A model generated the notes under the pieces. It was not told the origin of the DNA. It saw nothing but the letters and a program-made list of their open reading frames with translations, and searched no databases. A stretch of DNA of 53,411 bases from contig JBBQCF010000001.1 in assembly GCA_038318455.1 (NCBI GenBank), positions 1 through 53,411 of the forward strand, in the 5' to 3' direction. Positions 33,539 to 42,340 of the stretch are shown one piece after another (the first letter of the stretch is position 1; every line of letters begins with the position of its first letter). Made by a program: the position numbers and the translations under genes. The stretch comes from UBA12068 sp038318455 (GTDB lineage: Bacteria; Patescibacteriota; Minisyncoccia; Moranbacterales; GWC2-37-73).

Positions 33539-34816
33539 TTATTCTATTGGCAAATTTGATGGCGCACCACCACGTTTAGCCTCAACTCGAGAAAAGGCAG
33601 GTGCCATCACATTCATATCTGGGAAATGATATATGGAAGCTAATTCTTCCGCACTGAAAACCAACATTTCACCATCCCTATTTCTGGTCCGATAACGACG
33701 AAGCAATTTTCGTTGGCGATAACGCAAGCGATTTTTTTGGTTGATGTAATTTGCAAATGTTTTTGATTTATTGTCAGGCTTCATGCTGTTCAAGTTGTCA
33801 TCATTGAACTGCTTGAGCGCTCCCCAAAAAGCAGACACGCCCAGTGCTTTGTCATAATTTTCTCTGCGTCCAAGATAAATAAAACGACCCTTGGCAGAAA
33901 ATTGCAATTTTCCAAGATTATCCTCCACCGCTTTCAGCACATCGCGCTCCCCTGGAGAAAGACGAGTGTCGAGCGGTTGTTCGTCTTTTTTCTTTTCAGC
34001 TGCAAATTCCACTGGCGTATGCCAAGCTGAAAACAGCGCAGTGAAAACATCTTTCATGTCATTTATTATCCTATCAAAAAAATGTACTTCTTTCTTTTCC
34101 CTGCCTTTCAATTTTTCAGTAAGCTCTTTTCCTTTTTTTCCAGCCCAAGATGGAGATTCTGGTGCAATCACCCACTGAAGCCACATTTGTTGACCTGGTC
34201 CAAGCTTTCCCATCACCTCCAATAAGCCTGACAATGGGTCAATCATAGTTCCAGTAATGTCTTCCTCAAAAGCCTTGTATGTTCTGATTGGATAAGCTGG
34301 GTGATTCTGAAAAGCAATATCAGCGCCCCACAAATCCCATTTACCATTAGGAATAATTTTTGGCACATCATCAACATAATCTGGAACTTCAATAATTTCA
34401 GTGTCAGGATATTGAGAATAAATAGCAGCTTCAACCAAATGGCGATATTTTTTCATGGAACGCACATAAAAATGCACCGTGCCTTGATCACTAACCATTT
34501 CAAGACTCATATAATCAGGAAACATTCCGCTGATATATGTTTCAGCCACATCAAAACCTTTCTCTACTCCAGCAAAGGCCACAAAAAGTGCCTCCATTGG
34601 TTTGGGACTTTTTTCAATATTTTTTGGTGGAATAAGTTCCAAAAGAACCCAAGAAGCTGAACCCCAGAAAGCATCCTGCACATAGCGAAGCCAATAAAGT
34701 TCAAACATAAAAAATAAAATCGGTGGCAAAACAATGAACCATGTGTAGCTCATCACCTGCCCTACCGATTTTAAATCCGTGGCTATTGATGCTATCGAAG
34801 CGAAAATAATATCCAT
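33539..34816 (-). CDS. Membrane protein paired with the TraG-like ATPase
   Basis: 425 aa. One hydrophobic segment (about 24-46), then a large soluble part with YWLRYVQDAFWGSASWVLLELIPPKNIEKSPKPMEALF, HFYVRSMKKYRHLVEAAIYSQYP and GPGQQMWLQWVIAPE. A basic RLRYRQRKLLRRYR stretch lies near residue 370. I do not know a named family; similar proteins are found next to TraG-like ATPases in CPR genomes (recollection). The two genes are 117 bp apart and probably form a membrane-anchored motor. No SD. Confidence 0.75.
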   Translation of the reverse strand: MDIIFASIASIATDLKSVGQVMSYTWFIVLPPILFFMFELYWLRYVQDAFWGSASWVLLELIPPKNIEKSPKPMEALFVAFAGVEKGFDVAETYISGMFPDYMSLEMVSDQGTVHFYVRSMKKYRHLVEAAIYSQYPDTEIIEVPDYVDDVPKIIPNGKWDLWGADIAFQNHPAYPIRTYKAFEEDITGTMIDPLSGLLEVMGKLGPGQQMWLQWVIAPESPSWAGKKGKELTEKLKGREKKEVHFFDRIINDMKDVFTALFSAWHTPVEFAAEKKKDEQPLDTRLSPGERDVLKAVEDNLGKLQFSAKGRFIYLGRRENYDKALGVSAFWGALKQFNDDNLNSMKPDNKSKTFANYINQKNRLRYRQRKLLRRYRTRNRDGEMLVFSAEELASIYHFPDMNVMAPAFSRVEAKRGGAPSNLPIE

Positions 34817-34927
34817 GTTTTTCTTGTCCTGCTGAAAATGTTTACAGACATTAATTCAACTAGGATGTTTTTCTTTTTCTTTTATAACTAACAAGTGAAT
34901 TATAACACTTCCAGCGTTTTGGTGAAA

Positions 34928-35986
34928 CTATTTTTTGATTGAATATATCCCACTTTTTGATTTAACAAAGTAGTTATTTAAGTTTATCACAATAGTTGAT
35001 TTTTTCACATGCCTGATTTCAAGAACTTTGGAAATAACTTCGTCCCTATTAAATGAGCCGTCATTTTTTTTCAAAATTTCTTCAATAACGTCTTTAACTG
35101 TTCCGCTTTTATATCCCCATTCAACCAAAGCGTAAATTCCACGTCCAACCAAGACAAAATTTTCGTCCTTAATCAATTCATTATGCACTGTTTGAGCATG
35201 AGTCTTCTTTTTATTTAAATGATATTGATCAATCTTCTTTGCAATGTCTCTAAAATGCAAAGGCTTCTTCGCTTCTTTCAGTACCAAATAAGCTTTTTCT
35301 CTTGTTCCTTTTGGAGAAATTTCTTTCCATTTAGCGATTCCCCATTTAGAAAAAGTATTTTGCTTTATCTCCTCTGAAACTTCCAAATAATGTGCGAACG
35401 CTTCTTTTGACAAATCAAATGCTGGCAATTGAGTTTTCACCAGCTTGTATAGTTCTTCAACTGAAAGAGGTTTTTTCTGGGATTTCAAAACTGTAATTGT
35501 GGCGTTCTTAGTTTTTCTCCAATTTTCAAGATCAAAATCTGGCAAAGAAAAAGATGTTTTCAATTCTCCTTTAATTTCATTGCTAATAATTCCATCAAAA
35601 CACTCAAGGAAAAAAGCTGCTGAAGCTTGTTCACTTTGCACTCCATTTCCAAGCGCAAACAAAAGCGCCTTTTCGCTCATTATGCCACCATTAAGTTCAA
35701 GAGCCAAAGTTACTTTTTCTTGTATTTGAAGAAAAAGAGGATTGTCTTTCTTTTCTTTTACCTTTTTCAGGACTTCACGAATAACCTGTCTGACACGTTC
35801 ACGCGTGATGCTATATTTTTTTCCAATTTCCTCCAAAGTCAAAGAATGTGAGTTAAAAACACCCCAACGATTGAAGATTATCTCCTGTGAACGCAAAGGA
35901 AAATAAGCCACAATTTGCTTAAGTACCTCCGAAAATATCAATTTTTCAGCAACTGCTTGCTGTTTATTCGCATTTACTGTTTCCAT
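34928..35986 (-). CDS. Sigma-70 region 4 / HARE-HTH regulatory protein
   Basis: 352 aa. Residues about 30-80 are a sigma region 4-like helix-turn-helix (SLTLEEIGKKYSITRERVRQVIREVLKKV), without regions 2 and 3. Residues about 225-300 read HFRDIAKKI...AQTVHNELIKDENFVLVGRGIYALVEWGY, the HARE-HTH fold of the RNA polymerase delta subunit and many chromatin proteins. The middle holds another winged-helix-like repeat. It may bind RNA polymerase or DNA as a transcription factor; it is not a full sigma factor. Preceded by an AT-rich leader with no SD. Confidence 0.85.
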   Translation of the reverse strand: METVNANKQQAVAEKLIFSEVLKQIVAYFPLRSQEIIFNRWGVFNSHSLTLEEIGKKYSITRERVRQVIREVLKKVKEKKDNPLFLQIQEKVTLALELNGGIMSEKALLFALGNGVQSEQASAAFFLECFDGIISNEIKGELKTSFSLPDFDLENWRKTKNATITVLKSQKKPLSVEELYKLVKTQLPAFDLSKEAFAHYLEVSEEIKQNTFSKWGIAKWKEISPKGTREKAYLVLKEAKKPLHFRDIAKKIDQYHLNKKKTHAQTVHNELIKDENFVLVGRGIYALVEWGYKSGTVKDVIEEILKKNDGSFNRDEVISKVLEIRHVKKSTIVINLNNYFVKSKSGIYSIKK

Positions 35987-36137
35987 GGTTTTTTATAGAT
36001 AAATTGAATATATTAGGTTTCAAATTATATTAACACATATTAAAATTTTGTCAACCTTTTGAGCTGGATATCCAAAAATAATCAATTTTTCGCTTATCCT
36101 CATATAAACGATCGGATTTTAATATTAAGCAATAAAA

Positions 36138-36169
36138 AAATCGGGAAGCCACAAGGTGCTTCCCGATTT
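36138..36169 (-). terminator. Terminator of pheS-pheT
   Basis: Perfect 12-bp stem AAATCGGGAAGC/GCTTCCCGATTT, 8-nt loop, seven T on the minus strand. Confidence 0.9.
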
Positions 36170-36184
36170 ATAAACAAAAAATGC

Positions 36185-38698
36185 TTATTTTCTCAATTTA
36201 ACTTTTAATTCTTCCTCAATTTTATTCATCACATTGTTCATAGTATCATCAATCTCTTTTCCCATGAGTGTTCTCTCATTTGCACCTAAAATTATATGAA
36301 AAGCAAAGCTAGTTGTGTCATCAGCAAAATCAATGGCATCAAAAAGATCCACATCTAAAATCAGCTCTCCTCCAGCTCTTTGAATCACTTGCAAAATTTC
36401 ATCCACCAACACACCACCTTCAGCAATCATGGAAATATCCCTCGTTACAACTGGATGTTTTCTAATCGGAGCATATTCTCTTTCCTCGTTGGAAATTTCC
36501 AAAAGTTTTTCACTGTCAAATTCAAACATGACCACGCGAGTATGAATGTCAAAACCTTCCAAAACAAATGGGTTTATTTCTCCCACAAAACCGATTGATT
36601 TTTCAGACCCTTCAATTTTAATTTCCGCACTACGACTTTGATGCCAAAGTGAACTTGGCGTTTCTATTGGCACGCCATTAAAATTATCATAGTAATGATC
36701 CAAAATTCCGAGTTGAGCCAAAACATGATCAACTGCAGCTTTAGCTTCAAAAAATCCCGATTCGTGCCTCTTATCCATTTTCTCAAGTTTTGCACTTTTT
36801 TTCCCAAGAACCATTGCTCCCACGATCATATTCTTTTCTAATGGCAAGCCATCTTCACTTGGCCTGTCCGCAATGCTTTGCATAGCGATGCAGGCTGGCC
36901 AATAAACTCTACCTATTTCGAAAATATTAAATTCATTGTAATTTTTAAGATTTTCTCTAATATTTTTCAATAAGTTTGGAATAAGGCTGATTCTTAGTTG
37001 AGAATATTCAGGGCTTAGAGGCATTTCCAATTCCAAATGTTTAATATGCCCAAGCTCTGTCAAATTTGCATCAGCAGCAGAATAAAAAGAATAATTATAA
37101 ACCTCTGAAAAACCTTGTCCTGTTAATATTCTTTTTAATGCTCGTTCGAAAACTCTTGCTTCATTTTGTTTTGCACCAGTTATTGAAACTTTTGGAGCAA
37201 CGTTTTCAATTTTTTCATAGCCATAAATTCGACCAATTTCTTCAATCAAATCTTCCTGACTTTTAAGATCAATTCTAAAAGTTGGAATTTCTGTCACGAT
37301 ATAATCATTTTTAAGAGTAACCTTGAGTCCGAGAGATTTTAAAATGTTTTGACTTGTTTTTGGCGGAACTTTCACACCCAATAATTTATCAATATAAGCA
37401 AGTTCCAATTTAAGTGTCCAAGATTTTATTTTTTTAGGATAAATATCCACCACTCCTTCAAATTTTGCCCCAGCAATATGCTCCAAAATTTCCATTACTC
37501 GCACCATGGCTTTTTCAGCCAAATTTGGATCAAGATCTTTTTCAAACCTGCTTGATGCATCTGTAAATAAGGCTAATCTTGAACGAGTCCTGCGGATTGA
37601 AAGTGGTTTGAAAGTTGCAGCTTCCACAATAATTGTCTTAGTTTCACTTGAAATTCCTGATTCCTTTCCTCCCATGATTCCAGCCAATGCCAAAATCTCT
37701 TTTTCATTGGCAATAACAATATCGCCATTAATAAGTTTCTTAATGCTGCCGTCTAATAATTCAAGATCTTCTCCATCTTTTGCACTTCTTACTGTTATGG
37801 TCGCTGTTTGATTTTTGAAATTTGAATCTTGAGATTTGCTTGGAGTTTGGAGATTGGAGATTGGAAATTGCATGTCTGAGACTTTTTCAAAGTCGAAGGC
37901 ATGCAGTGGTTGACCAAGCTCCAACATGACATAATTTGTCGCATCAACAATATTATTGATTGCTTTGATGCCACAAGCTTCCAAGCGCGCGCTCATCCAA
38001 TCTGGAGAATTTTTAACTTCAACGCCACTAAGAACGGCGCCGATATAACGTGGGCAAAGTTCATCATTTTCAATTGAAACATTCAAATTCTTGGCTTTTT
38101 TGTTTTCCAAAATAAGACCATCATAATCATAATCCATCTCCCCTCCTTCAAGCGCTATAATTTCTCTGGCCATCGCCACATGACTCACTGCATCATGCGC
38201 CCTATCTGGTAAAACTTTGATATCCAAAATTTCATCTTCATTATTCATGACTTCGCCAAAAGCAGTTCCAATTTTTATTTCCTTATCTAAAAGCAAAATG
38301 CCTTCGTGACTTGCGCCTAATCCAAGTTCATCTTCAGCGCAAAGCATGCCAAAGGACTTGTGCCCTCGGATTTCAGCTTCTTTTATTTCAATTCCATTTG
38401 GAAGCATAGCACCGACAGTTGCCACTGGCACAATGTCACCCACGGAAATATTATGAGCACCACAAACGATGTTTAATATTTCATCTTTTGCAATTTCAAC
38501 TTTTGTCAGTTGCAATTTATCAGCATTGGGATGTTTTTCAATTTCCAAAATTTTTCCAACAACCACACCAGCAAAAGAACTGCCAACTTTTTCAACTGAT
38601 TCAACTTCAAAAGAATGCATGGTGATAAGTTCCGCAATTTCATTGGCTGTTTTTTTTGTTTCAGTCAGCTCTTTGAGCCAGTTGTAAGAATATTTCAT
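36185..38698 (-). CDS. pheT: Phenylalanyl-tRNA synthetase beta subunit
   Basis: 837 aa. N-terminal MKYSYNWLKELT, EMAP-type tRNA-binding domain (about 40-150, HPNADKLQLTKVEI), B3/B4 editing region, B5 domain, catalytic-like core and the C-terminal ferredoxin-like anticodon domain (YAPIRKHPVVTRDISMI). Works as (alpha beta)2 with PheS, whose gene ends 12 bp upstream. Residues about 275-300 hold an unusual insertion (QFPISNLQTPSKSQ...) encoded by a low-complexity repeat; see findings. Confidence 0.97.
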   Translation of the reverse strand: MKYSYNWLKELTETKKTANEIAELITMHSFEVESVEKVGSSFAGVVVGKILEIEKHPNADKLQLTKVEIAKDEILNIVCGAHNISVGDIVPVATVGAMLPNGIEIKEAEIRGHKSFGMLCAEDELGLGASHEGILLLDKEIKIGTAFGEVMNNEDEILDIKVLPDRAHDAVSHVAMAREIIALEGGEMDYDYDGLILENKKAKNLNVSIENDELCPRYIGAVLSGVEVKNSPDWMSARLEACGIKAINNIVDATNYVMLELGQPLHAFDFEKVSDMQFPISNLQTPSKSQDSNFKNQTATITVRSAKDGEDLELLDGSIKKLINGDIVIANEKEILALAGIMGGKESGISSETKTIIVEAATFKPLSIRRTRSRLALFTDASSRFEKDLDPNLAEKAMVRVMEILEHIAGAKFEGVVDIYPKKIKSWTLKLELAYIDKLLGVKVPPKTSQNILKSLGLKVTLKNDYIVTEIPTFRIDLKSQEDLIEEIGRIYGYEKIENVAPKVSITGAKQNEARVFERALKRILTGQGFSEVYNYSFYSAADANLTELGHIKHLELEMPLSPEYSQLRISLIPNLLKNIRENLKNYNEFNIFEIGRVYWPACIAMQSIADRPSEDGLPLEKNMIVGAMVLGKKSAKLEKMDKRHESGFFEAKAAVDHVLAQLGILDHYYDNFNGVPIETPSSLWHQSRSAEIKIEGSEKSIGFVGEINPFVLEGFDIHTRVVMFEFDSEKLLEISNEEREYAPIRKHPVVTRDISMIAEGGVLVDEILQVIQRAGGELILDVDLFDAIDFADDTTSFAFHIILGANERTLMGKEIDDTMNNVMNKIEEELKVKLRK
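37806..37875 (-). repeat. Repeat-like in-frame insertion in pheT
   Basis: The plus strand reads tttggagattggagattgg and aaatttgaatcttgag, words typical of intergenic repeats in CPR. It adds about 23 Ser/Asn/Gln/Pro-rich residues between HAFDFEKVSD and ITVRSAKDGE, which are normally close together in PheT. Confidence 0.6.
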
Positions 38699-38710
38699 AA
38701 AAAAATCTTA

Positions 38711-39742
38711 TTAGAATTGTTTAATAAATCGAAGGTCGCCAGAGTGAAACAGTCTGATGTCATCGATCTTATATTTCATCATTGCCAATCTTTCAAGTCC
38801 AAATCCCCAGGCAAAACCTTGATATTTATTGCGCTCATATCCCACGGCTTCAAAAACATTTTGATTCACAATTCCAGCTCCACCAATCTCGAGCCATCCA
38901 GCACCTTTGCAAGCACCGCAACCAGCGCCACCACAAACTGTGCAACTAATATCAAATTCGAAACTTGGTTCAGTAAATGGAAAATAACTTGGACGAAGTC
39001 TTACTTTGACATCTGCCTTGAAAAACTTTGAGAAAAATTGCTCCGCCACAAATTTTAGATTTCCAACTGTGATATCATCGCCAACCATCAAAGCTTCAAA
39101 CTGATGAAAAGTGTGCTCATGTGTTGTGTCTGTTGATTCATTGCGAAAAACCCTTCCTGGTGCGATGATGCGAAATGGTGGCTGGTGTTTTTCCATGAAG
39201 CGAATTTGAGTATCTGAAGTTTGCGTGCGCATTACAAGTTTTTCCTTTTTCCCTTCATTTTTTAGCCAAAAAGTATCTTGCATATCACGAGCTGGATGAT
39301 CCTTGGGAACATTTAAAGCATCAAAATTATAGAACTCCGTTTCCACTTCCCTGCCATCTGCAATTTCAAATCCCATGGAAACAAAAATATCTTCAATTTC
39401 ATATTGAATTTTGCTAAGCGGATGAAGATGTCCACGAACTATTTTTTTGGCTGGCATTGTCACATCGATTTTCTCCGCCACAAAATCAAAGCTCTTTTTC
39501 TTTAATTCATTTTCTTTTTCAGTAAAAACATTTTCAAGTTCAACTTTAACAGTGTTGGCCAATTGACCAACTTCTTTTCTTTCTTCACCATCAAGATCCT
39601 TGAGACCTTTCAGAATATTTGTAAATTCACTCTTGCGACCCAAATATTTGATTCGTAGATCATTAACAATTTCCATTGAAGTGGATTTTTCAATTTCCAC
39701 TAGCGCTTCATTTTTAATTTCTGCGATTTTTTGCTTTAGCAT
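38711..39742 (-). CDS. pheS: Phenylalanyl-tRNA synthetase alpha subunit
   Basis: 343 aa from ATG 39742; a TTG seven codons earlier is less likely. N-terminal coiled coil, class II motif 2 (RVFRNESTDTTHEHTFHQFE), Phe pocket FPFTEPSFE, a CTVCGGAGCGACKG Cys cluster as in Firmicutes-type PheS, and motif 3 GFAWGFGLERLAMMKY. Forms the synthetase with PheT in a two-gene operon. No SD. Confidence 0.98.
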   Translation of the reverse strand: MLKQKIAEIKNEALVEIEKSTSMEIVNDLRIKYLGRKSEFTNILKGLKDLDGEERKEVGQLANTVKVELENVFTEKENELKKKSFDFVAEKIDVTMPAKKIVRGHLHPLSKIQYEIEDIFVSMGFEIADGREVETEFYNFDALNVPKDHPARDMQDTFWLKNEGKKEKLVMRTQTSDTQIRFMEKHQPPFRIIAPGRVFRNESTDTTHEHTFHQFEALMVGDDITVGNLKFVAEQFFSKFFKADVKVRLRPSYFPFTEPSFEFDISCTVCGGAGCGACKGAGWLEIGGAGIVNQNVFEAVGYERNKYQGFAWGFGLERLAMMKYKIDDIRLFHSGDLRFIKQF

Positions 39743-39837
39743 AGATATTTTTTTCTTAATCAATGGTCTAGATTATTTTAACGTCAAAAAGCTCGGAAGT
39801 CAAAACATGTAAGCACTTTTAATTCAACATAAAATAT

Positions 39838-41043
39838 TTATTTCTTAAAAACAATTTTCACAAATCCCATTTTGCCAATTTTCAAAACCTTACCATCAAA
39901 TTCTTTTGTGATCATTGCTTGCGGATCAAGAAATTTTTCCTCATCAATAGAAACTCCTCCTTGTTCGATTTTTCGTTTGGCATCCCCCATGCTCGTGGCA
40001 TTATCTGATTTCACAAGAAGCTCCGCCAATTTCAATTCGCCTTCAACCAAAAATTCAGCCACGTCGGTTGGAATTTCTTTTTTGGAAAAAGTATTAATGA
40101 AAAATTCGCGCGCACTGCGAGCGTCATCTTCAGAGTGATAAATTTTCACAATTTCTCCAGCCAAGCGCAGTTTTGCATCGCGTGGATTCAAAGTTTCGTC
40201 TTGCATCTCCTTTTCCAATTGAGAAATTTCTTCCATTGGCACGCGCGTACAAGAAATGAAATATTTCACAATAAGTTCATCTCCCATACTCATAACTTTG
40301 CCAAACATCAAATTAGCATCGTCCAAAAGATTGATTGTATTTCCCCAACTTGAACTCATCTTGCGCCCATCAGTACCCTCAATCAAATCCATCATAATGA
40401 TGTCTTGTGGAGCTTGCTTATATTTTCTTTGAAGCTCCCTTCCTGCCAAAAGATTGAAACGTTGATCGGTTCCTCCCAATTCAACATCAGCTTTCAGCAC
40501 GACACTGTCATAGCCTTGCATCAGTGGATACAAAAGTTCGCGCAGTGAAACTCTGGTTCCTTTGTCCAATCTTTTTTTGATATTTTCTCGGGAAATAAAT
40601 TCAGCAAGAGAAAACGCATCAGCTTGCTCTGAAATCTCACCATAAGTAAGTTTTCCAAGCCAATCAGAATTTTTCACAAATTCAACTTTATCCAAATCCA
40701 AAAGTTTTCCAGCTTGTTCGAGATATGTTTTCATGTTTTCATCAATAACTTTTTGTTCAAGCATTGGACGCTCACTTTCCTTATCTGAAGTATCGCCAAT
40801 CACACCCGTAAAATCGCCCACCAAAAAAACGATTTGATGACCAAGTTGTTGCAAGTCCCTAAGCTTAAGCAGTGTTGTGGCTCTACCCAAATGGATATTA
40901 GGACTAGTGGGATCAGTGCCAAGCTTAATCCGCAATTTTTCCCCGCCAAGAAGCCTTTTTTTGAGATTTTTTGCATCAATAACCTCACTCACTCCTCGCG
41001 AAAGAATTTCGTCAATTTGCTGCTCTAATTTGTTTTTTTCCAT
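39838..41043 (-). CDS. tyrS: Tyrosyl-tRNA synthetase
   Basis: 401 aa from ATG 41043 (MEKNKLEQQIDEIL); longer readings add a non-conserved N-terminus. HIGH-type motif PNIHLGRATTL, VGDFTGVIGD, tyrosine/tRNA site ELGGTDQRFNLLAGRELQ, KMSSS loop (GRKMSSSWGN) and a C-terminal S4 domain starting AELLVKSDNATSMGDAKRKIEQGGV. TyrRS of the TyrZ-like subgroup by the HLGRA motif (tentative). No SD. Confidence 0.97.
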   Translation of the reverse strand: MEKNKLEQQIDEILSRGVSEVIDAKNLKKRLLGGEKLRIKLGTDPTSPNIHLGRATTLLKLRDLQQLGHQIVFLVGDFTGVIGDTSDKESERPMLEQKVIDENMKTYLEQAGKLLDLDKVEFVKNSDWLGKLTYGEISEQADAFSLAEFISRENIKKRLDKGTRVSLRELLYPLMQGYDSVVLKADVELGGTDQRFNLLAGRELQRKYKQAPQDIIMMDLIEGTDGRKMSSSWGNTINLLDDANLMFGKVMSMGDELIVKYFISCTRVPMEEISQLEKEMQDETLNPRDAKLRLAGEIVKIYHSEDDARSAREFFINTFSKKEIPTDVAEFLVEGELKLAELLVKSDNATSMGDAKRKIEQGGVSIDEEKFLDPQAMITKEFDGKVLKIGKMGFVKIVFKK

Positions 41044-41115
41044 ATTCCAAGTTTTGAATAAATTTATAGCTAAATATAATCCCATAATACCAATTTAAGG
41101 CTCTTTATGCAACTA

Positions 41116-41143
41116 TTGACTTTTTTATAAAAAAGAGCATAAT
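41116..41143 (+). promoter_or_regulatory. Promoter of the GGDEF gene
   Basis: TTGACT (41116-41121), 16 nt, CATAAT (41138-41143); the leader carries a TAAGGAG SD. Confidence 0.75.
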
Positions 41144-41197
41144 GATGACTTGCCGAGAAGAATTTGTTATTTAACAATATTATAAGGAGAGTGGACA

Positions 41198-41980
41198 ATG
41201 AGAATATTCCTAATCAACACCAAGTATCTAGAGGCAGTTGAAATGTGGTGGGTGCTTATGCCTGCATGGAAAAGACGTAGTTCAAGACTTTTACTGTGCA
41301 TGCTTTTATCTTTGGCAATTTTCGTATTACCAATGATGGCATTATTAGAAACATGTCAACATGACATAATTTGGATAGTACAATTTCTCTTGGGAATAAT
41401 TGTAATGTACATTTCATCAGCACTTTTAACCGTAATTGCGAAAAGCCGGATGCAGCTAGCAGCCCTAACTCTTGATTTGAAAGAAATTTCACTGCGCGAT
41501 TCACTAACTGGTTTATACAACAACAGGGATTTCATGAAAGAGCAATTGGAAATTACTATCGATCGCTGTCAAAGATACAACGAGCATGCTGTAATTTTGT
41601 TCGCCGATTTAGATGGATTAAAAATAATCAATGACAGCTACTCACATCTGGCCGGTGACAGCGCTATTGTCTCTACGGCAAAACGTATTCATGATGTACT
41701 TAGAGAGGTCGACGTTTTTTTCAGATTCGGTGGAGATGAATTCTTTATCATCACCTCAATCAAAAGTGCCCATGATTGTGAAGAAGAAATAGAAAAGATA
41801 CGCAACAGAATAATAACCGCCGTAAGTTCTAAACCGATTCATTATGGACAAGAAAAAATTTATTTATCCATTTCTATCGGAGCTCATATCATCAATCCTG
41901 AAAACGAAATTGCAAGAGAAATTAAGATTGTAGACAAGAAAATGTATGCGGTAAAGGATGCAAAGAAAAAGTTAGTATAA
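41198..41980 (+). CDS. Membrane-anchored diguanylate cyclase (GGDEF)
   Basis: 260 aa. Two hydrophobic segments (about 30-50 and 57-82), then a complete GGDEF domain: DSLTGLYNNRDF (101-112), FADLDGLKIINDSYSHLAGD, and FGGDEF with GGDEF at 178-182. An inhibitory I-site RxxD (169-172) lies exactly five residues before it. It should make cyclic di-GMP from GTP with product inhibition. TAAGGAG before ATG, own promoter, strong terminator. No EAL, PilZ or other c-di-GMP protein is in the window. Confidence 0.95.
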   Translation: MRIFLINTKYLEAVEMWWVLMPAWKRRSSRLLLCMLLSLAIFVLPMMALLETCQHDIIWIVQFLLGIIVMYISSALLTVIAKSRMQLAALTLDLKEISLRDSLTGLYNNRDFMKEQLEITIDRCQRYNEHAVILFADLDGLKIINDSYSHLAGDSAIVSTAKRIHDVLREVDVFFRFGGDEFFIITSIKSAHDCEEEIEKIRNRIITAVSSKPIHYGQEKIYLSISIGAHIINPENEIAREIKIVDKKMYAVKDAKKKLV

Positions 41981-41983
41981 AAT

Positions 41984-42018
41984 AAAGCCGGATAGATGAA
42001 AACATCTATCCGGCTTTT
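41984..42018 (+). terminator. Terminator of the GGDEF gene
   Basis: Perfect 15-bp stem AAAGCCGGATAGATG/CATCTATCCGGCTTT, loop AAAA, T run. Confidence 0.92.
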
Positions 42019-42036
42019 AAATTTCTCTAAAATTTT

Positions 42037-42315
42037 CTACAAAAGTCCTAGTCTTTTCTTGGCTTCAAAAATCTGATGATCATTCATCTGACCAGTTTTT
42101 TTCATTTGTTCCAGTGTTTTCAAGATGTCAGCTTTGTTTTTTTGAATATTATCAGGAGTCATAACTTTTTTCATCAATTTCTCTCTTTCGTCTGGACTCA
42201 TTTTTTCCAGTTTTTTCATTGCCATTCTCTGCATGAATCCCATATTTTCAGGATCAAGAGGATTGGCGCTTTTCTTCTTATCATCTTTCTTCTTAAATGC
42301 ATCTAAAATTCCCAT
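42037..42315 (-). CDS. Small basic protein of unknown function
   Basis: 92 aa, Lys/Met-rich, beginning MGILDAFKKKDDKKK with PENMGFMQRMAMKKLEKMSPDEREKL in the middle and an EAKKRLGLL end that resembles a short-C-terminal-domain (SHOCT-like) motif. It lies 25 bp after secF and could be the last gene of secD-secF. Function unknown. Confidence 0.7.
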   Translation of the reverse strand: MGILDAFKKKDDKKKSANPLDPENMGFMQRMAMKKLEKMSPDEREKLMKKVMTPDNIQKNKADILKTLEQMKKTGQMNDHQIFEAKKRLGLL

Positions 42316-42340
42316 ATCTTTTTTATTTTATAATTTAAAA

